Assembly: GCF_029625215.1 (NCBI RefSeq)
Contig: NZ_CP121197.1
Coordinates: forward strand, 558,001-622,000
Length of the DNA stretch: 64,000 nt
From: Aurantibacillus circumpalustris
GTDB lineage: Bacteria > Bacteroidota > Bacteroidia > B-17B0 > Aurantibacillaceae
Reading direction: 5' to 3'
In this document: piece after piece, positions 1 through 9,171 of the stretch
How positions within the stretch are numbered: position 1 is the first letter of the stretch
Layout: each line of letters opens with the position of its first letter
The notes under the pieces: generated by a model
What the model was told of the DNA's origin: nothing
Databases searched by the model: none
What the model saw: only the letters and a program-made list of their open reading frames with translations
Made by a program: the position numbers and the translations under genes

Positions 1-2
1 CA

Positions 3-3000
3 TTTTGTTTTGAAGCCATTGATTATGAAAGCGGCAAAGCTATTTCGCATCCTGCATGCGCTAGCGCTTACCTCACACTAAACGACCCTGCAATTATTTT
101 TAATCCGGTATGTGGCTCAGTTGTTGAAAATATTTCCTTACAAAATATTATATTTCAGTGGCAGCTTAGCAATGCAAATGGTAATTTGAATCTCAATCAG
201 CTTAGTTACCAGATTGACCTTTACGAAGTAAATAATTCCTGGAGCAACCCTACAACTGCTATTCTCAATAACCAAGCTCTTCCTATCTGGCAATCAGCTT
301 TACTGCAACAAAATAATTATTTATATACAACAAGCGATCCTCTTCTTGAAAAAGGAAAACGTTACGTGTTTACTGTAAAAACTCTCGAAAGCAATGGTAG
401 AAGCAGTTTTAAAAATGGTGGTTATTCCATGCCCTGTTATTTTCATTATGGTTATTACGAAAATGATACCATCGATATTGTAAAACCAGAAGAGTCTTTT
501 CAATTTGCTTTAGCTACACCATCAGAATTTAAATGGAAAAAACCGCGAAAAGCTTTAAACAATCAATTAATCACTTACACGTTAAAACTTGTTGAAGTCA
601 ATGAAAATCAGGACCCTGAAAATGCCATACTTAACAACTCCACCTTTTATCAGCAAACCTATTTGCCGTCAAACAATCCTGTGATTGATAAAACGATTCC
701 TGTTATGTTTTGGACGAACATAAAACGTATGGGTAACTATGCTTGGCAAGTTTATGCGCAGAGCGGTACGCAGCAAATTGCTAAAAGTAAAGTGCACCGT
801 TTTACTGGTCCCCCCGAAATAGAAAGCTTTATTGCGGGTGGGTTTTTAATGACGGTTACCAAACTTACTTCGTTTGACAAAATAAATAATGTTATATCAG
901 GCAAATGCAAAACTGTTTTAAACTCAAACATCGGAAATGAAGCAACAGAATTTTCATATAATAATATTACAATCTCTCCTCTTGGTGGAAACGAATGGGT
1001 GATGCTTTCAGGAAACATTGCCGATAAAATAACTTGCCCAGCTTACACCCTACAACCAGAATCGTTTGCTGATAACAAAACTGCCTTATTTAAACCTGAT
1101 AGCGTTTTTATTGATATAAGCAGTTTAAGGTTGAGTGGAAAAGTTGAATGGAATTTTCCGCATGCGGGCACTTCACAACAAATTGAAAAACTAATCACCA
1201 AACGTTGTAAACTAACGCTATCAAATTCTACTTTCTACCTAAACAACAATTACGCGATACCCTTAGAAAAAGATTACAAAATAAATGTGATGGAACCCTT
1301 GGGTTTTACTGTTAAACTTAATCAGTCTTCTGACCTTAACGTATATCAAAATAAATATGAGTTTAAGTTTAATGGTTTTGTGCAACTACCGCAAAATGTA
1401 AGCAGTCATAATAACACGTCAGCCAACATTGCTTTTGAAAACACCAATCAATTGCATTACATCACGCAAGACTCGAATACCAATTCAGAAAGCATCAAAC
1501 TTGCGCAGAACACAAAGTTTGGGCTATTGCCAACGCATTATATAATTGATTTCTCCGAAAAAAAATCGCCAGGAGAATTTGCATCCGATAGCAGTTGGAA
1601 AGGTTTTTTTATTGAACAAGGAAAATTGGAAATGCCTAAATCGGCTGAAAACAGTGGTCAGATTACTCTTCCTTATTCAAAAGAACTTAATTTTATTAAT
1701 ACGCTTCAAGATACAAATAAGGCCTATGTTACTAACAAAGGTTTATATTTTACGTCCACCATTCCCTTTGCTCTATCAGACTCTATAAAGTTTAACACTT
1801 TTGTTTCCAAACTAGGTTATTTCTATTCTAAAATTCGTGCAAGTGAAATTGATAGAGCTTTTATTAGCGGCGGCATTTATATTCCGGTTATTGATACGCT
1901 AAACAGTTTTCCATATTACATTGAAATGACTGACTATGGTTTCAATGAAGGATACCTCGTAAATGGACTTGCCAACACCACATTCAGTTTTAATCCGCAA
2001 GGAGGCATAGAACAAAAAATTGCCATAACTATTAAGCGTGCCGTTTTTAAAAACAAGAACCGTTTAGAAATGGACCTCGATATGCGTTGGCCCTATTTTC
2101 AATTAAATATAATTGGAGTACAACGGTTCTCAGCTTGGGGTAACGGTAATATAGGATTTGATGTCCCGAACGGAAAAGCAGCGCTCACTTATCAAGCAAC
2201 TGGAAAATCCAGTAATTATGATATTTCCGTTGACTATTTAGGATGCGGTAGAAACGGAAATGCTTATGCGTTTGGTGCCAGCGCTAAAATTAACCTCGAT
2301 GAAGAAATAAGTGGTGAAGATGGTCCACCAATAGTAAATGCTTATTCCATTTATAGAAATCCATTGCTAACGGGCTTGGTATTTATTCCAACAGCAACAA
2401 TTATTCCTACTTCTTCAACTACAACCGGCTCAGCAACTACAACGAGCCATCAAAGCAGCACAGCCGGATATTCGAACGCACTTAACAATGGTGTTGGTGA
2501 TGCCTTGACACAACTTGGTTATAATGCAAACGATACCATTGTTTCAGGACAATTTGAAACTAAAAACATTGAACCACTCATTCCATCCAATGTAGTTACA
2601 ACAATCAAACAAGTTATTGACATTGTATATAAACTGAAACCCTATATTAAAAGTGAGTCTATTACAGATAAAGATTGGATGGTTTTAGATCGATTCAGAA
2701 AAGCGCTCGACAGTGACATTATTCAGCAATCACAGCTTACCAACGCTAAGGGCTTGTTGAATTTTATATTGAACAAAGTCGTTGATGGATTAATTGCAGA
2801 AATTAATCAATCGGTTCAGAATGTTTCTGACAAAGCCATGGGCAAAGTTAGAACTGCCATAAACGGAAAAGTTGTTGCTCCAATAAATAACAAAATTGAT
2901 AAAACACTCGACAATGTTTTTAAAAAACTTGAGCAACGCGTGCTTGCTGAAGTGGATGCGCAATATCACGAAGCTATCACCTCGGTATTCGCAACCGTAA

Positions 3001-4673
3001 AAACAAATGTTATTAATGGAATTAAAACCTCTGTTTCAAATAGTTTTGAAAAAAATATCACTTCTAAAATTACAGATTTTGTTCAGTTAGGTGTAACGAG
3101 CAAAGTAAAACAGTTTATTAAAACGGAAGTAAGTGCAGCTGGTACCAAACTGATTAATGATGGTGTAAATGCCAATATTAATTTGAATAACATTCTTCAA
3201 AATAGCGGCACTCTTTTTGAAAGTATTGCAGACACTGTTAAAGATGTAATTGTAAATGCCAACGCTGAAGCGTTCATTAATACAGCCGAAAGTTTAGTAG
3301 AAGACGCAATTAACGGAATTAATTGGGATGGCATCGTTGCCCAGATTATGAATGATTTGATTACTAAAGGTATATCACAACTTGTAACCAATACCATAAC
3401 GAAAGCAATCGGCGATAACGCGGGTCCTTATGTAAACGCGGTATTAAGCACAGTAAAATTCGATTTTAGCAATCTTGGTGAAAAATTAGAAAAAGGTGAA
3501 TTTGATAAAATTGTAAAATTTGATCCAACAACAATATACATACAGTCTCCTGCCGTTGATATTCGTGGTACTTTAGAATTTAAAAAGGATGATCCCGTTT
3601 ATGGAGATTGTTGGTCGGCAGATGTTCTTGTTAGAGTTAAAGTTCCTAAAGAAGACAATCCCATTGAAATATCAGCGTATTTCTTAAACGGAAAAACGAC
3701 GCAACAACCAGTAAATTTTTCCTATTGGTACGCAAAGTTGAGTGTAACTGGATTTACCATTCCTCTAACGCCTATGCCAATTGTGTGGTATGGTGTTGAA
3801 GGATTTGCTTACAGTAAAATGCAGAGGACAGATCCTGCAACTGTTATCCCCAATAAGCAAAATAAATTTGGTGTGGGTTGTAAATTTTATTTCTACGATC
3901 AGGCTTCAGCCGGTAAAACTTTTATGTTCGATTTGGGTGCAGAAGCTGAATTTAACGATGGAGGTTTCTACATTCAATTGGTTGGTAACGCAAGTGTTTT
4001 AAATTATCAAAAAACAAACGGTAGGTACCATCCTCCCGGATTCATAACTGGTAGCGGAACTTTAGGTTATTACAAAACGCCTGAATGCAAAAAAGTTGCT
4101 GCAAATTTCTCTGTTAAATTAAACACAGAACCCATTATTTGTGCCGGTGGTGATATTGGTATGGATTTAAGAGGGCCTGACAATTGGAAGGTGTGGGTTG
4201 GAACGCAACAAAATCCCATTGGTGTAAAAATCTTATGTAAAGACTTTTTAAGTAGTACCGCTTTTATGGAATTAAGTAATATCGGATTTAAAACTGGTAT
4301 GGATATGCAGGTGAAACTTTCTACCGAAAGTCCCTGGATACAATTTAGTGGAATTAAAGTGCGTGGATTCGCAAGTCTTGATATGGGCTACCATGCGTAT
4401 ACGAGTATTTCCTGGGATCCAACATTTACAATTAATGAAGCGACGATTAGTGCCTGGTTAACAGCTGCAATTGGCATTGATTACGAAACCTCGGTAGCAG
4501 CTAATAGTTTAACACTTGCCGGAATAAGTCTTGCTGGATCATTAACCTATAAAAGTCAACCTGAATCAGAGCTTCATGGAGGATTAAGTGGAAGTATAAC
4601 GGTTATTGGATTTACGCTTGGATTTGACGCTCCTGTGCATTACAGTTTAAGTAAGAAACAAATTATTAATTAA
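3..4673 (+). CDS. Giant surface protein with TANFOR/FN3-like modules (5' partial)
   Basis: The reading frame is open from base 3 without a stop, so the gene starts upstream of the window and the TTG at 186 is only an internal codon. The N-terminal 270 residues hold two tandem fibronectin-III-like modules; the first carries the signatures I associate with the Bacteroidota TANFOR domain (NIIFQW, later FKNGGY followed by a short aromatic strand). The middle (codons near bases 2,700-3,530) is unusually rich in amphipathic helices with I/V/K/N heptad-like spacing, suggesting a coiled or membrane-surface-active segment. The last ~370 residues look all-beta. There is no T9SS sorting domain at the end. 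The gene ends 4 nt before the GxxExxY gene. I infer a large cell-surface or secreted structural protein; function is unknown. The TANFOR assignment is by eye and moderately sure; the coding call is very sure. Confidence 0.85.
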   Translation, partial: FCFEAIDYESGKAISHPACASAYLTLNDPAIIFNPVCGSVVENISLQNIIFQWQLSNANGNLNLNQLSYQIDLYEVNNSWSNPTTAILNNQALPIWQSALLQQNNYLYTTSDPLLEKGKRYVFTVKTLESNGRSSFKNGGYSMPCYFHYGYYENDTIDIVKPEESFQFALATPSEFKWKKPRKALNNQLITYTLKLVEVNENQDPENAILNNSTFYQQTYLPSNNPVIDKTIPVMFWTNIKRMGNYAWQVYAQSGTQQIAKSKVHRFTGPPEIESFIAGGFLMTVTKLTSFDKINNVISGKCKTVLNSNIGNEATEFSYNNITISPLGGNEWVMLSGNIADKITCPAYTLQPESFADNKTALFKPDSVFIDISSLRLSGKVEWNFPHAGTSQQIEKLITKRCKLTLSNSTFYLNNNYAIPLEKDYKINVMEPLGFTVKLNQSSDLNVYQNKYEFKFNGFVQLPQNVSSHNNTSANIAFENTNQLHYITQDSNTNSESIKLAQNTKFGLLPTHYIIDFSEKKSPGEFASDSSWKGFFIEQGKLEMPKSAENSGQITLPYSKELNFINTLQDTNKAYVTNKGLYFTSTIPFALSDSIKFNTFVSKLGYFYSKIRASEIDRAFISGGIYIPVIDTLNSFPYYIEMTDYGFNEGYLVNGLANTTFSFNPQGGIEQKIAITIKRAVFKNKNRLEMDLDMRWPYFQLNIIGVQRFSAWGNGNIGFDVPNGKAALTYQATGKSSNYDISVDYLGCGRNGNAYAFGASAKINLDEEISGEDGPPIVNAYSIYRNPLLTGLVFIPTATIIPTSSTTTGSATTTSHQSSTAGYSNALNNGVGDALTQLGYNANDTIVSGQFETKNIEPLIPSNVVTTIKQVIDIVYKLKPYIKSESITDKDWMVLDRFRKALDSDIIQQSQLTNAKGLLNFILNKVVDGLIAEINQSVQNVSDKAMGKVRTAINGKVVAPINNKIDKTLDNVFKKLEQRVLAEVDAQYHEAITSVFATVKTNVINGIKTSVSNSFEKNITSKITDFVQLGVTSKVKQFIKTEVSAAGTKLINDGVNANINLNNILQNSGTLFESIADTVKDVIVNANAEAFINTAESLVEDAINGINWDGIVAQIMNDLITKGISQLVTNTITKAIGDNAGPYVNAVLSTVKFDFSNLGEKLEKGEFDKIVKFDPTTIYIQSPAVDIRGTLEFKKDDPVYGDCWSADVLVRVKVPKEDNPIEISAYFLNGKTTQQPVNFSYWYAKLSVTGFTIPLTPMPIVWYGVEGFAYSKMQRTDPATVIPNKQNKFGVGCKFYFYDQASAGKTFMFDLGAEAEFNDGGFYIQLVGNASVLNYQKTNGRYHPPGFITGSGTLGYYKTPECKKVAANFSVKLNTEPIICAGGDIGMDLRGPDNWKVWVGTQQNPIGVKILCKDFLSSTAFMELSNIGFKTGMDMQVKLSTESPWIQFSGIKVRGFASLDMGYHAYTSISWDPTFTINEATISAWLTAAIGIDYETSVAANSLTLAGISLAGSLTYKSQPESELHGGLSGSITVIGFTLGFDAPVHYSLSKKQIIN

Positions 4674-4677
4674 CGCT

Positions 4678-5058
4678 ATGTCAGAAAACGAACTCTCAAA
4701 TAAAATAATTGGAACTTGTATTGATGTTCATAGTGTCTTAGGTCCTGGACTTTTGGAGAGCGCTTACAAAGAGTGCTTGTTTTACAAATTAGGTAAAGAA
4801 GGTTTGTACGTGGAAAAGGAAAAGCCAATGCCTTTGGTTTATGAAGAAGTTAAACTCGAATGTGGTTATAGAGTCGATCTTCTTGTAGAAAGACAATTAG
4901 TGATAGAACTTAAAAGTGTTGATGCTTTGAATGACGTTCATTTAGCGCAAACATTAACCTATTTGAAATTAGGAAATTACAAACTGGGTTTATTAATAAA
5001 TTTTAATGTCGCAAAACTAAAAGATGGGATTAGAAGGGTGATTAATGGAAAATTATAG
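4678..5058 (+). CDS. GxxExxY family protein (PDDEXK_3-like)
   Basis: A complete 126-residue protein with the family-defining G-x-x-E-x-x-Y motif (GLLESAY, residues 23-29) and, further on, CGYRVDLLVE and VIELKSV, the D...E-x-K arrangement of a PD-(D/E)XK nuclease-like fold. It ends with LINFNVAKLKDGI, also typical of the family. The length is normal. Members are widespread and mostly uncharacterised; a nuclease role is inferred from the fold only. The gene starts 4 nt after the giant protein stops, but the family tends to be mobile and not functionally tied to its neighbour. Immediately downstream lies a dense cluster of AACCACAAAG inverted repeats. In other genomes proteins of this family often carry spurious N-terminal extensions rich in N-H-E/K-G-H, which is what such repeats encode when translated, so the pairing here may be meaningful. 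Confidence 0.9.
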   Translation: MSENELSNKIIGTCIDVHSVLGPGLLESAYKECLFYKLGKEGLYVEKEKPMPLVYEEVKLECGYRVDLLVERQLVIELKSVDALNDVHLAQTLTYLKLGNYKLGLLINFNVAKLKDGIRRVINGKL

Positions 5059-5073
5059 AACTATTTAACCACG

Positions 5074-5625
5074 AAGAACACAAAGCAGACACAAAGAGAA
5101 GAACTATTTAACCACAAAGAACAATTTAACCACAAAGTGCACAAAGTAGACACAAAGAAACACAAAGAGATAAACTTTTACATAAAGCAAAGAAAAAACA
5201 AACAAACAACCTTTGTGTCCTTTGTGAAAAAACTTTGTGCTCTTTGTGGTTAATAAAAGAAGAACCATTTAAACACAAAGAATACGAAGTAGACATAAAG
5301 CACAAGAAGAAGAAGAAGAAAACCAATTAACCTTTGTGTCCTTTGTGAAAAAACTTTGTGCTCTTTGTGGTTAATAAAAAAAGGGTAATTTAAACACAAA
5401 GCACACGAAGAAAAAATAACCGAACTGCCTTTGTGACCTTCGTGAAACACTTTGTGCCCTTTGTGGTAAAAAATAGAACAACTTAACCACAAAGAATACG
5501 AAGTAGACACAAAGCACACGAAGAAAAAATAACCGAACTGCCTTTGTGACCTTCGTGAAACACTTTGTGTCCTTTGTGGTAAAAAATAGAACAACTTAAC
5601 CACAAAGACCACAAAGAAAAAACCA
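5074..5625. repeat. Cluster of long imperfect inverted repeats (AACCACAAAG family)
   Basis: At least four consecutive hairpin-forming units are visible, roughly 5130-5252, 5268-5373, 5389-5467 and 5484-5581, with half-units at 5074-5098 and 5597-5625. Each left arm is made of words such as AACCACAAAG and GACACAAAG; each right arm is the reverse complement (CTTTGTG...CTTTGTGGTT). The last two units share an almost identical centre (AAATAACCGAACTGCC). The arms are 25-45 nt, so the transcripts could fold into very long stems. Open frames here, on the minus strand, translate to repeats of N-H-K-G-H-K type and are not real genes. A related cluster sits at 12862-13550. The element has no transposase nearby. 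Confidence 0.92.
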
Positions 5626-5630
5626 AAAAA

Positions 5631-8369
5631 ATGATGAAACACTTATTGTCAAAAATTATTCTCTTAATCTTTTTTTCCTTCATCACCAAGGCACAAACGT
5701 CATCCTCTAAAATAATTCACGACCAGGCCTCAAAAAATATTGCGGATGTGCTTTTCGACTCGAAAGCTAAATCAATTCGTGAACGCGCTAAAACATTTGA
5801 AAATAGCTGTGGTATAAAAGTTCAATTTAAAGTGGATGAACAATCCTTAGATAAACTCGGCGGACTAAGCGAACATTTATTTCGCCTTTTTCAAAACTTC
5901 ACAACCAGCGAAAATACCAATGCAAAAACAATCACAGCTGAATTTAGTGCCCTCAGCAATGAAGTATTAACGGACGTTCTAACCTACAAAACAAATGCAA
6001 CCCAAGATTTAGCCACCTGCTCTCTGCCAATTAAGGACACTCAAAAATTAGATTCACTTTACACGAAAAGTTTAAATGGCAGCTCTTTAAGTTTTGAAGA
6101 AAAAAATGAAGCGCCGGAATCTCTTAACGAGCTTTATTCGCAATCGATAGATGATTACGAACGTATTTTATTTAAAAACAAAGATTGTCCGAGTTTATTT
6201 AATGCTGATGCTTACACACAACATGTTATTAATACCCGCCAGAGCCGTTCGACCAATTGGGCAGCAGATGCAAATGGTCTCAGTCTTAGTATTTCTGCAA
6301 ACTTTGGACAGCTCACTAACAATTCTCCAAATTCAAGTTCCCAATCAAATAATGGAAGCACGGGTGTCAATCTGAATATTAATCCGTCGCAGTTTTCGGG
6401 ACATTACGTACAAACCTTAAATACTTGCATAAATACGTGTACCAAAGAAGATATGGAAGTGCGCTGCAGAATGCTTTATGCGAAAACAAACATCCGCTTT
6501 TTATTTATTACAAAAGATCTCGACTACTATTTACCAATTGATTCAATAAATAAATTTCGCGATGTTGCCGCACAAACATTTACTAATTCAAGTACCGACC
6601 AGGTTATTCTTGCCCTCTATTTAAAAATGAAAGACGGGCCGCAATCTACTGGGGTTGTGGCTGTGAAACAAATTAATGGCGACTGGCTCACCAATGCCGA
6701 TATTAATTTTGCGAATTATAACAACGGTGGAGATTATAAAGCCGGCACTTTTTCGAAATTTAAAAATATATACAAAAACATTCCTAAGCCACTGATTCTT
6801 TGTTATCAAGTCGCAAAAGTAAATGGACTTTTGACGACTTCTTATTTTAATAAAGGTGAATCCATAAAAGGCAGAGAACAGATCTATTACCATATTTTTA
6901 AAACAGATGGGGCATTTGAAGAAATTTCTCAGCTGCACGATCAACTCTCCTCTTTATATAGTTCAAACACATCAGCAGGAGGATCAGTAATTGGAGCAAA
7001 TGCTATTACAAGCTCTGCAACCTTTGAAAAAATTGACGAGATCAAAAACAAAATTCGCATCACGTATTTAAAAGCAGCGAAAGAACCAAAATTTAACGAA
7101 GCCAGCGAACACTTTAAAGAAGTGTATTTGCAAACGAAAAGCGTTGCAGAAGTTGCCGCACTTAAATACCTCAGAGACAAATACGGCTTGTTATATAAAA
7201 ACAACAAGTTTGATGCCTTAATTGCAAATACTGGTTTACCAGATGATATAAAAGTTGGGAGTTGCAAAGCCAGTGAAACATCAGATGTAATTGGTGATGC
7301 TTTAAACATTACCTCACTCATTCTTTCTCCAACAGGTTTAGATTTTATCCCAGATGCCTTAGCGGTTGCTTATTACGCGGCAACAGATAATACTTACGAA
7401 TTTATGTGGGCATCAGCTAGTTTTTTGATTCCGGGTAGTTTATCAGGCGCAAAAAAGATACTTAGTAGCGGTGCAGATGCCATTAAGGAAATTAATGTCG
7501 GAAGCAAATTACTACTCGAAGGGGGCCAATTAAAAGCCATTGAACAAGATGTGAATTACATCTCGTCGATGTTTAACATCAAACCACAAGATGTGGACGC
7601 GTCGCTGGTTTCAAAAATAAATACAAACCCAGCGGTTACGAATAATCTTTTACCCATAACCGCAGCACAAGCCAAAGTTTACAGCAACACCGAAAAATTA
7701 GCTCCCGAAAAACGTTTGGAGTTTGTAAAAAAATGCTATGACGACGATTCGTTTAGACAAAAATGTTTGAATGATCCGGAGGAGGTTTTGAGGTGGGGAG
7801 GGATCGTAGAATTAATTCGAGGAGTTAGCAAAACAGATTTTATAGGTTCCGTTTCAGAATTTGCATCGAACTCACAAATCGCGGAACAAGCTTGGACTTT
7901 TTTCAAAAATGAAAATTGGAATCAGTTGGAAACCTTGGTAAAAAATAATAACATTAATGGGGGGTGGCCGCCGAACAATGGTTTTAAAAATATACTGAAA
8001 GTAGAAAATGGCAGTCAGCTTTCAGGTAAAACTTTTGATAGATTTCAAAACTCTGCAAATTTAAGTGGAAGTTTTGCAAGTCCAGTTAATACTGGTGAAG
8101 GTTTACAAGATCTAGTTTTTACATATGATTCAAGGGCATTAAACACACAAATTCCTCAAAACACTTATTATATAAAGTTCAAATTATTAAGTAATTTGCC
8201 TTCAAGTTTGAAATTTGATTTTGGCGAAGCTATTCCTTGGTTTAATACTTCAGGGACAGCCGATCAAATTAAATCAAGCATTAAATTTTCGGATCTTATA
8301 GAAGGGATTGACTATCAGGTTATTGAAAAACTTAAGTATGTAAATGGAAACTGGATTATTGTTAATTAA
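5631..8369 (+). CDS. Exported polymorphic toxin with C-terminal TNT-like NAD+ glycohydrolase domain
   Basis: 912 residues. A Sec signal peptide (MMKHLLSK, hydrophobic stretch, cut near ITKAQ) opens the protein. Residues ~130-540 are not recognised. Residues ~548-640 form a hydrophobic Gly/Ala/Ser segment (SPTGLDFIPDALAV, FLIPGSLSGAKK) like the pre-toxin regions of polymorphic toxins. The C-terminus from W779 matches the layout of the TNT domain (tuberculosis necrotizing toxin, an NAD+ glycohydrolase): GGWPPNNGF, then FDRF, GSFASP, a YYIKFKLL strand, IPWFN and GTADQIK, whose Gln could be the conserved catalytic Gln. A probable immunity gene starts 3 nt after the stop. The start is the first of two adjacent ATGs just after the repeat cluster. 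There is no T9SS tail, so the route out of the cell is unclear. Toxin identity is inferred from motif order plus context. Confidence 0.75.
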   Translation: MMKHLLSKIILLIFFSFITKAQTSSSKIIHDQASKNIADVLFDSKAKSIRERAKTFENSCGIKVQFKVDEQSLDKLGGLSEHLFRLFQNFTTSENTNAKTITAEFSALSNEVLTDVLTYKTNATQDLATCSLPIKDTQKLDSLYTKSLNGSSLSFEEKNEAPESLNELYSQSIDDYERILFKNKDCPSLFNADAYTQHVINTRQSRSTNWAADANGLSLSISANFGQLTNNSPNSSSQSNNGSTGVNLNINPSQFSGHYVQTLNTCINTCTKEDMEVRCRMLYAKTNIRFLFITKDLDYYLPIDSINKFRDVAAQTFTNSSTDQVILALYLKMKDGPQSTGVVAVKQINGDWLTNADINFANYNNGGDYKAGTFSKFKNIYKNIPKPLILCYQVAKVNGLLTTSYFNKGESIKGREQIYYHIFKTDGAFEEISQLHDQLSSLYSSNTSAGGSVIGANAITSSATFEKIDEIKNKIRITYLKAAKEPKFNEASEHFKEVYLQTKSVAEVAALKYLRDKYGLLYKNNKFDALIANTGLPDDIKVGSCKASETSDVIGDALNITSLILSPTGLDFIPDALAVAYYAATDNTYEFMWASASFLIPGSLSGAKKILSSGADAIKEINVGSKLLLEGGQLKAIEQDVNYISSMFNIKPQDVDASLVSKINTNPAVTNNLLPITAAQAKVYSNTEKLAPEKRLEFVKKCYDDDSFRQKCLNDPEEVLRWGGIVELIRGVSKTDFIGSVSEFASNSQIAEQAWTFFKNENWNQLETLVKNNNINGGWPPNNGFKNILKVENGSQLSGKTFDRFQNSANLSGSFASPVNTGEGLQDLVFTYDSRALNTQIPQNTYYIKFKLLSNLPSSLKFDFGEAIPWFNTSGTADQIKSSIKFSDLIEGIDYQVIEKLKYVNGNWIIVN

Positions 8370-8372
8370 AAT

Positions 8373-8852
8373 ATGACGCCTATTAAAATTGAAAATAAAT
8401 TTTTAAAGTTTAAAACGAACTTCGAAAAACTTCCAATGTTGGTGAAGAGTGAGATTGCGTTTCCACCAAGATCCGAAAAACAAGTTGTTGAAACTGAGGA
8501 TAATCATATAAAATTTGAGCTCACCTTCCCAGGTGATACAATTAAGAATTTTAGATTTCAAGTGGGAGGTCTTTTTTCATTAGAAGAACTGAAATCTTTA
8601 GCTGAAATTTTTCAATTTGTTGTTGCTCCACATATCCATCATCCAGATCAAATAATGGGGTCACTTGAAAATTTTTCTCCTGTATATAAGAATTACTGTC
8701 TTGGTTCAATAATAAAGAAAGAAAATTCATACTATCTATTAATTTTTTCGAAAAGAGGTACAACTTCATTCGAAGAAGATATCCTTTACGTTCATGGTAT
8801 ATGGAAAGTACTTCTTTCTGAGGGATTTATTGAAAAATTAGCAAAATTATAA
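8373..8852 (+). CDS. Probable immunity protein for the TNT-like toxin
   Basis: A 159-residue soluble protein without signal peptide or membrane segment, beginning 3 nt after the toxin stop codon, which implies translational coupling. The composition is mixed alpha/beta, with aromatic-rich strands (FQVGGLFSLEEL, YYLLIFSKRG) and an H-I-H-H-P motif near the middle. I do not recognise a named immunity family, and it is not obviously the mycobacterial IFT antitoxin. The assignment rests on position: small cytosolic genes directly behind toxin-tipped genes in polymorphic-toxin loci normally encode the cognate inhibitor. This fits a need to protect the cytosolic NAD+ pool from a TNT enzyme. Confidence 0.65.
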   Translation: MTPIKIENKFLKFKTNFEKLPMLVKSEIAFPPRSEKQVVETEDNHIKFELTFPGDTIKNFRFQVGGLFSLEELKSLAEIFQFVVAPHIHHPDQIMGSLENFSPVYKNYCLGSIIKKENSYYLLIFSKRGTTSFEEDILYVHGIWKVLLSEGFIEKLAKL

Positions 8853-8933
8853 ACTAGAAGATATTCCAGTGGCTCTGTACAAAATCTAATATCAATCTAT
8901 TACTATCTTTTTGCTAGCTAATTTCATTTTCGT

Positions 8934-8980
8934 GTTCGCCGTAGCGTTTTGAGGCTGTACGTTGGGCGTAGCGTCCAGCC
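8934..8980. repeat. Left copy of a diverged direct repeat with hairpin
   Basis: The 42 bases 8934-8975 match 11830-11871 at 34 positions, in the same orientation; the last 16 (CGTTGGGCGTAGCGTC) are identical. Bases 8953-8980 also form a stem: GGCTGTACGTT pairs with AGCGTCCAGCC around a GGGCGT loop, with one mismatch and one G-T pair. The element is clearly more GC-rich than its surroundings. The two copies bracket the orphan toxin module and the restriction-modification genes. Confidence 0.7.
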
Positions 8981-8996
8981 ATAACTAGGAATATGA

Positions 8997-9170
8997 TGTT
9001 TCAACATAATTGCCAATACTTATTCGACAGCACTACAAAGTGTGATTTCTAAAACTCTACAAAAAGGCTATACTAGTTCTTGTGGAGCAATACAAACTTT
9101 AATATTAGATAGGAGTAAATGGAGTACTCCAACAAAATATAATACCGAATCTTTTACACCAGACTTTTAA
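8997..9170 (+). pseudogene. Orphan toxin C-terminal remnant
   Basis: A 57-codon open stretch with no start codon or ribosome site follows a TGA at 8994 and ends at TAA 9168-9170, one base before the ATG of the next gene. It encodes a plausible C-terminal toxin tip (segments ALQSVISKTLQKGYTSSC and LDRSKWSTPTKYNTESF) rather than a full protein. Headless toxin tails directly followed by an immunity gene are the classic orphan module of polymorphic-toxin loci, where they serve as donors for tip exchange by recombination. The toxin family is not recognised. The open frame is visible; its identity as a toxin remnant is inferred from position. Confidence 0.5.
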
Positions 9171-9171
9171 A

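Noticed and set aside
186-188. TTG as the start of the giant protein
   Set aside because: The frame is open upstream to the window edge and already encodes the first part of an FN3/TANFOR-like module (for example NIIFQW before this codon).
5074-5625. Possible CRISPR array
   Set aside because: The units are long inverted repeats of variable length with conserved, not unique, centres, and there are no cas genes.
5126-5689. Minus-strand open frames rich in N-H-K/E-H-K words over the repeat cluster
   Set aside because: They are translations of the AACCACAAAG repeats, overlap each other, and have no plausible start or domain.
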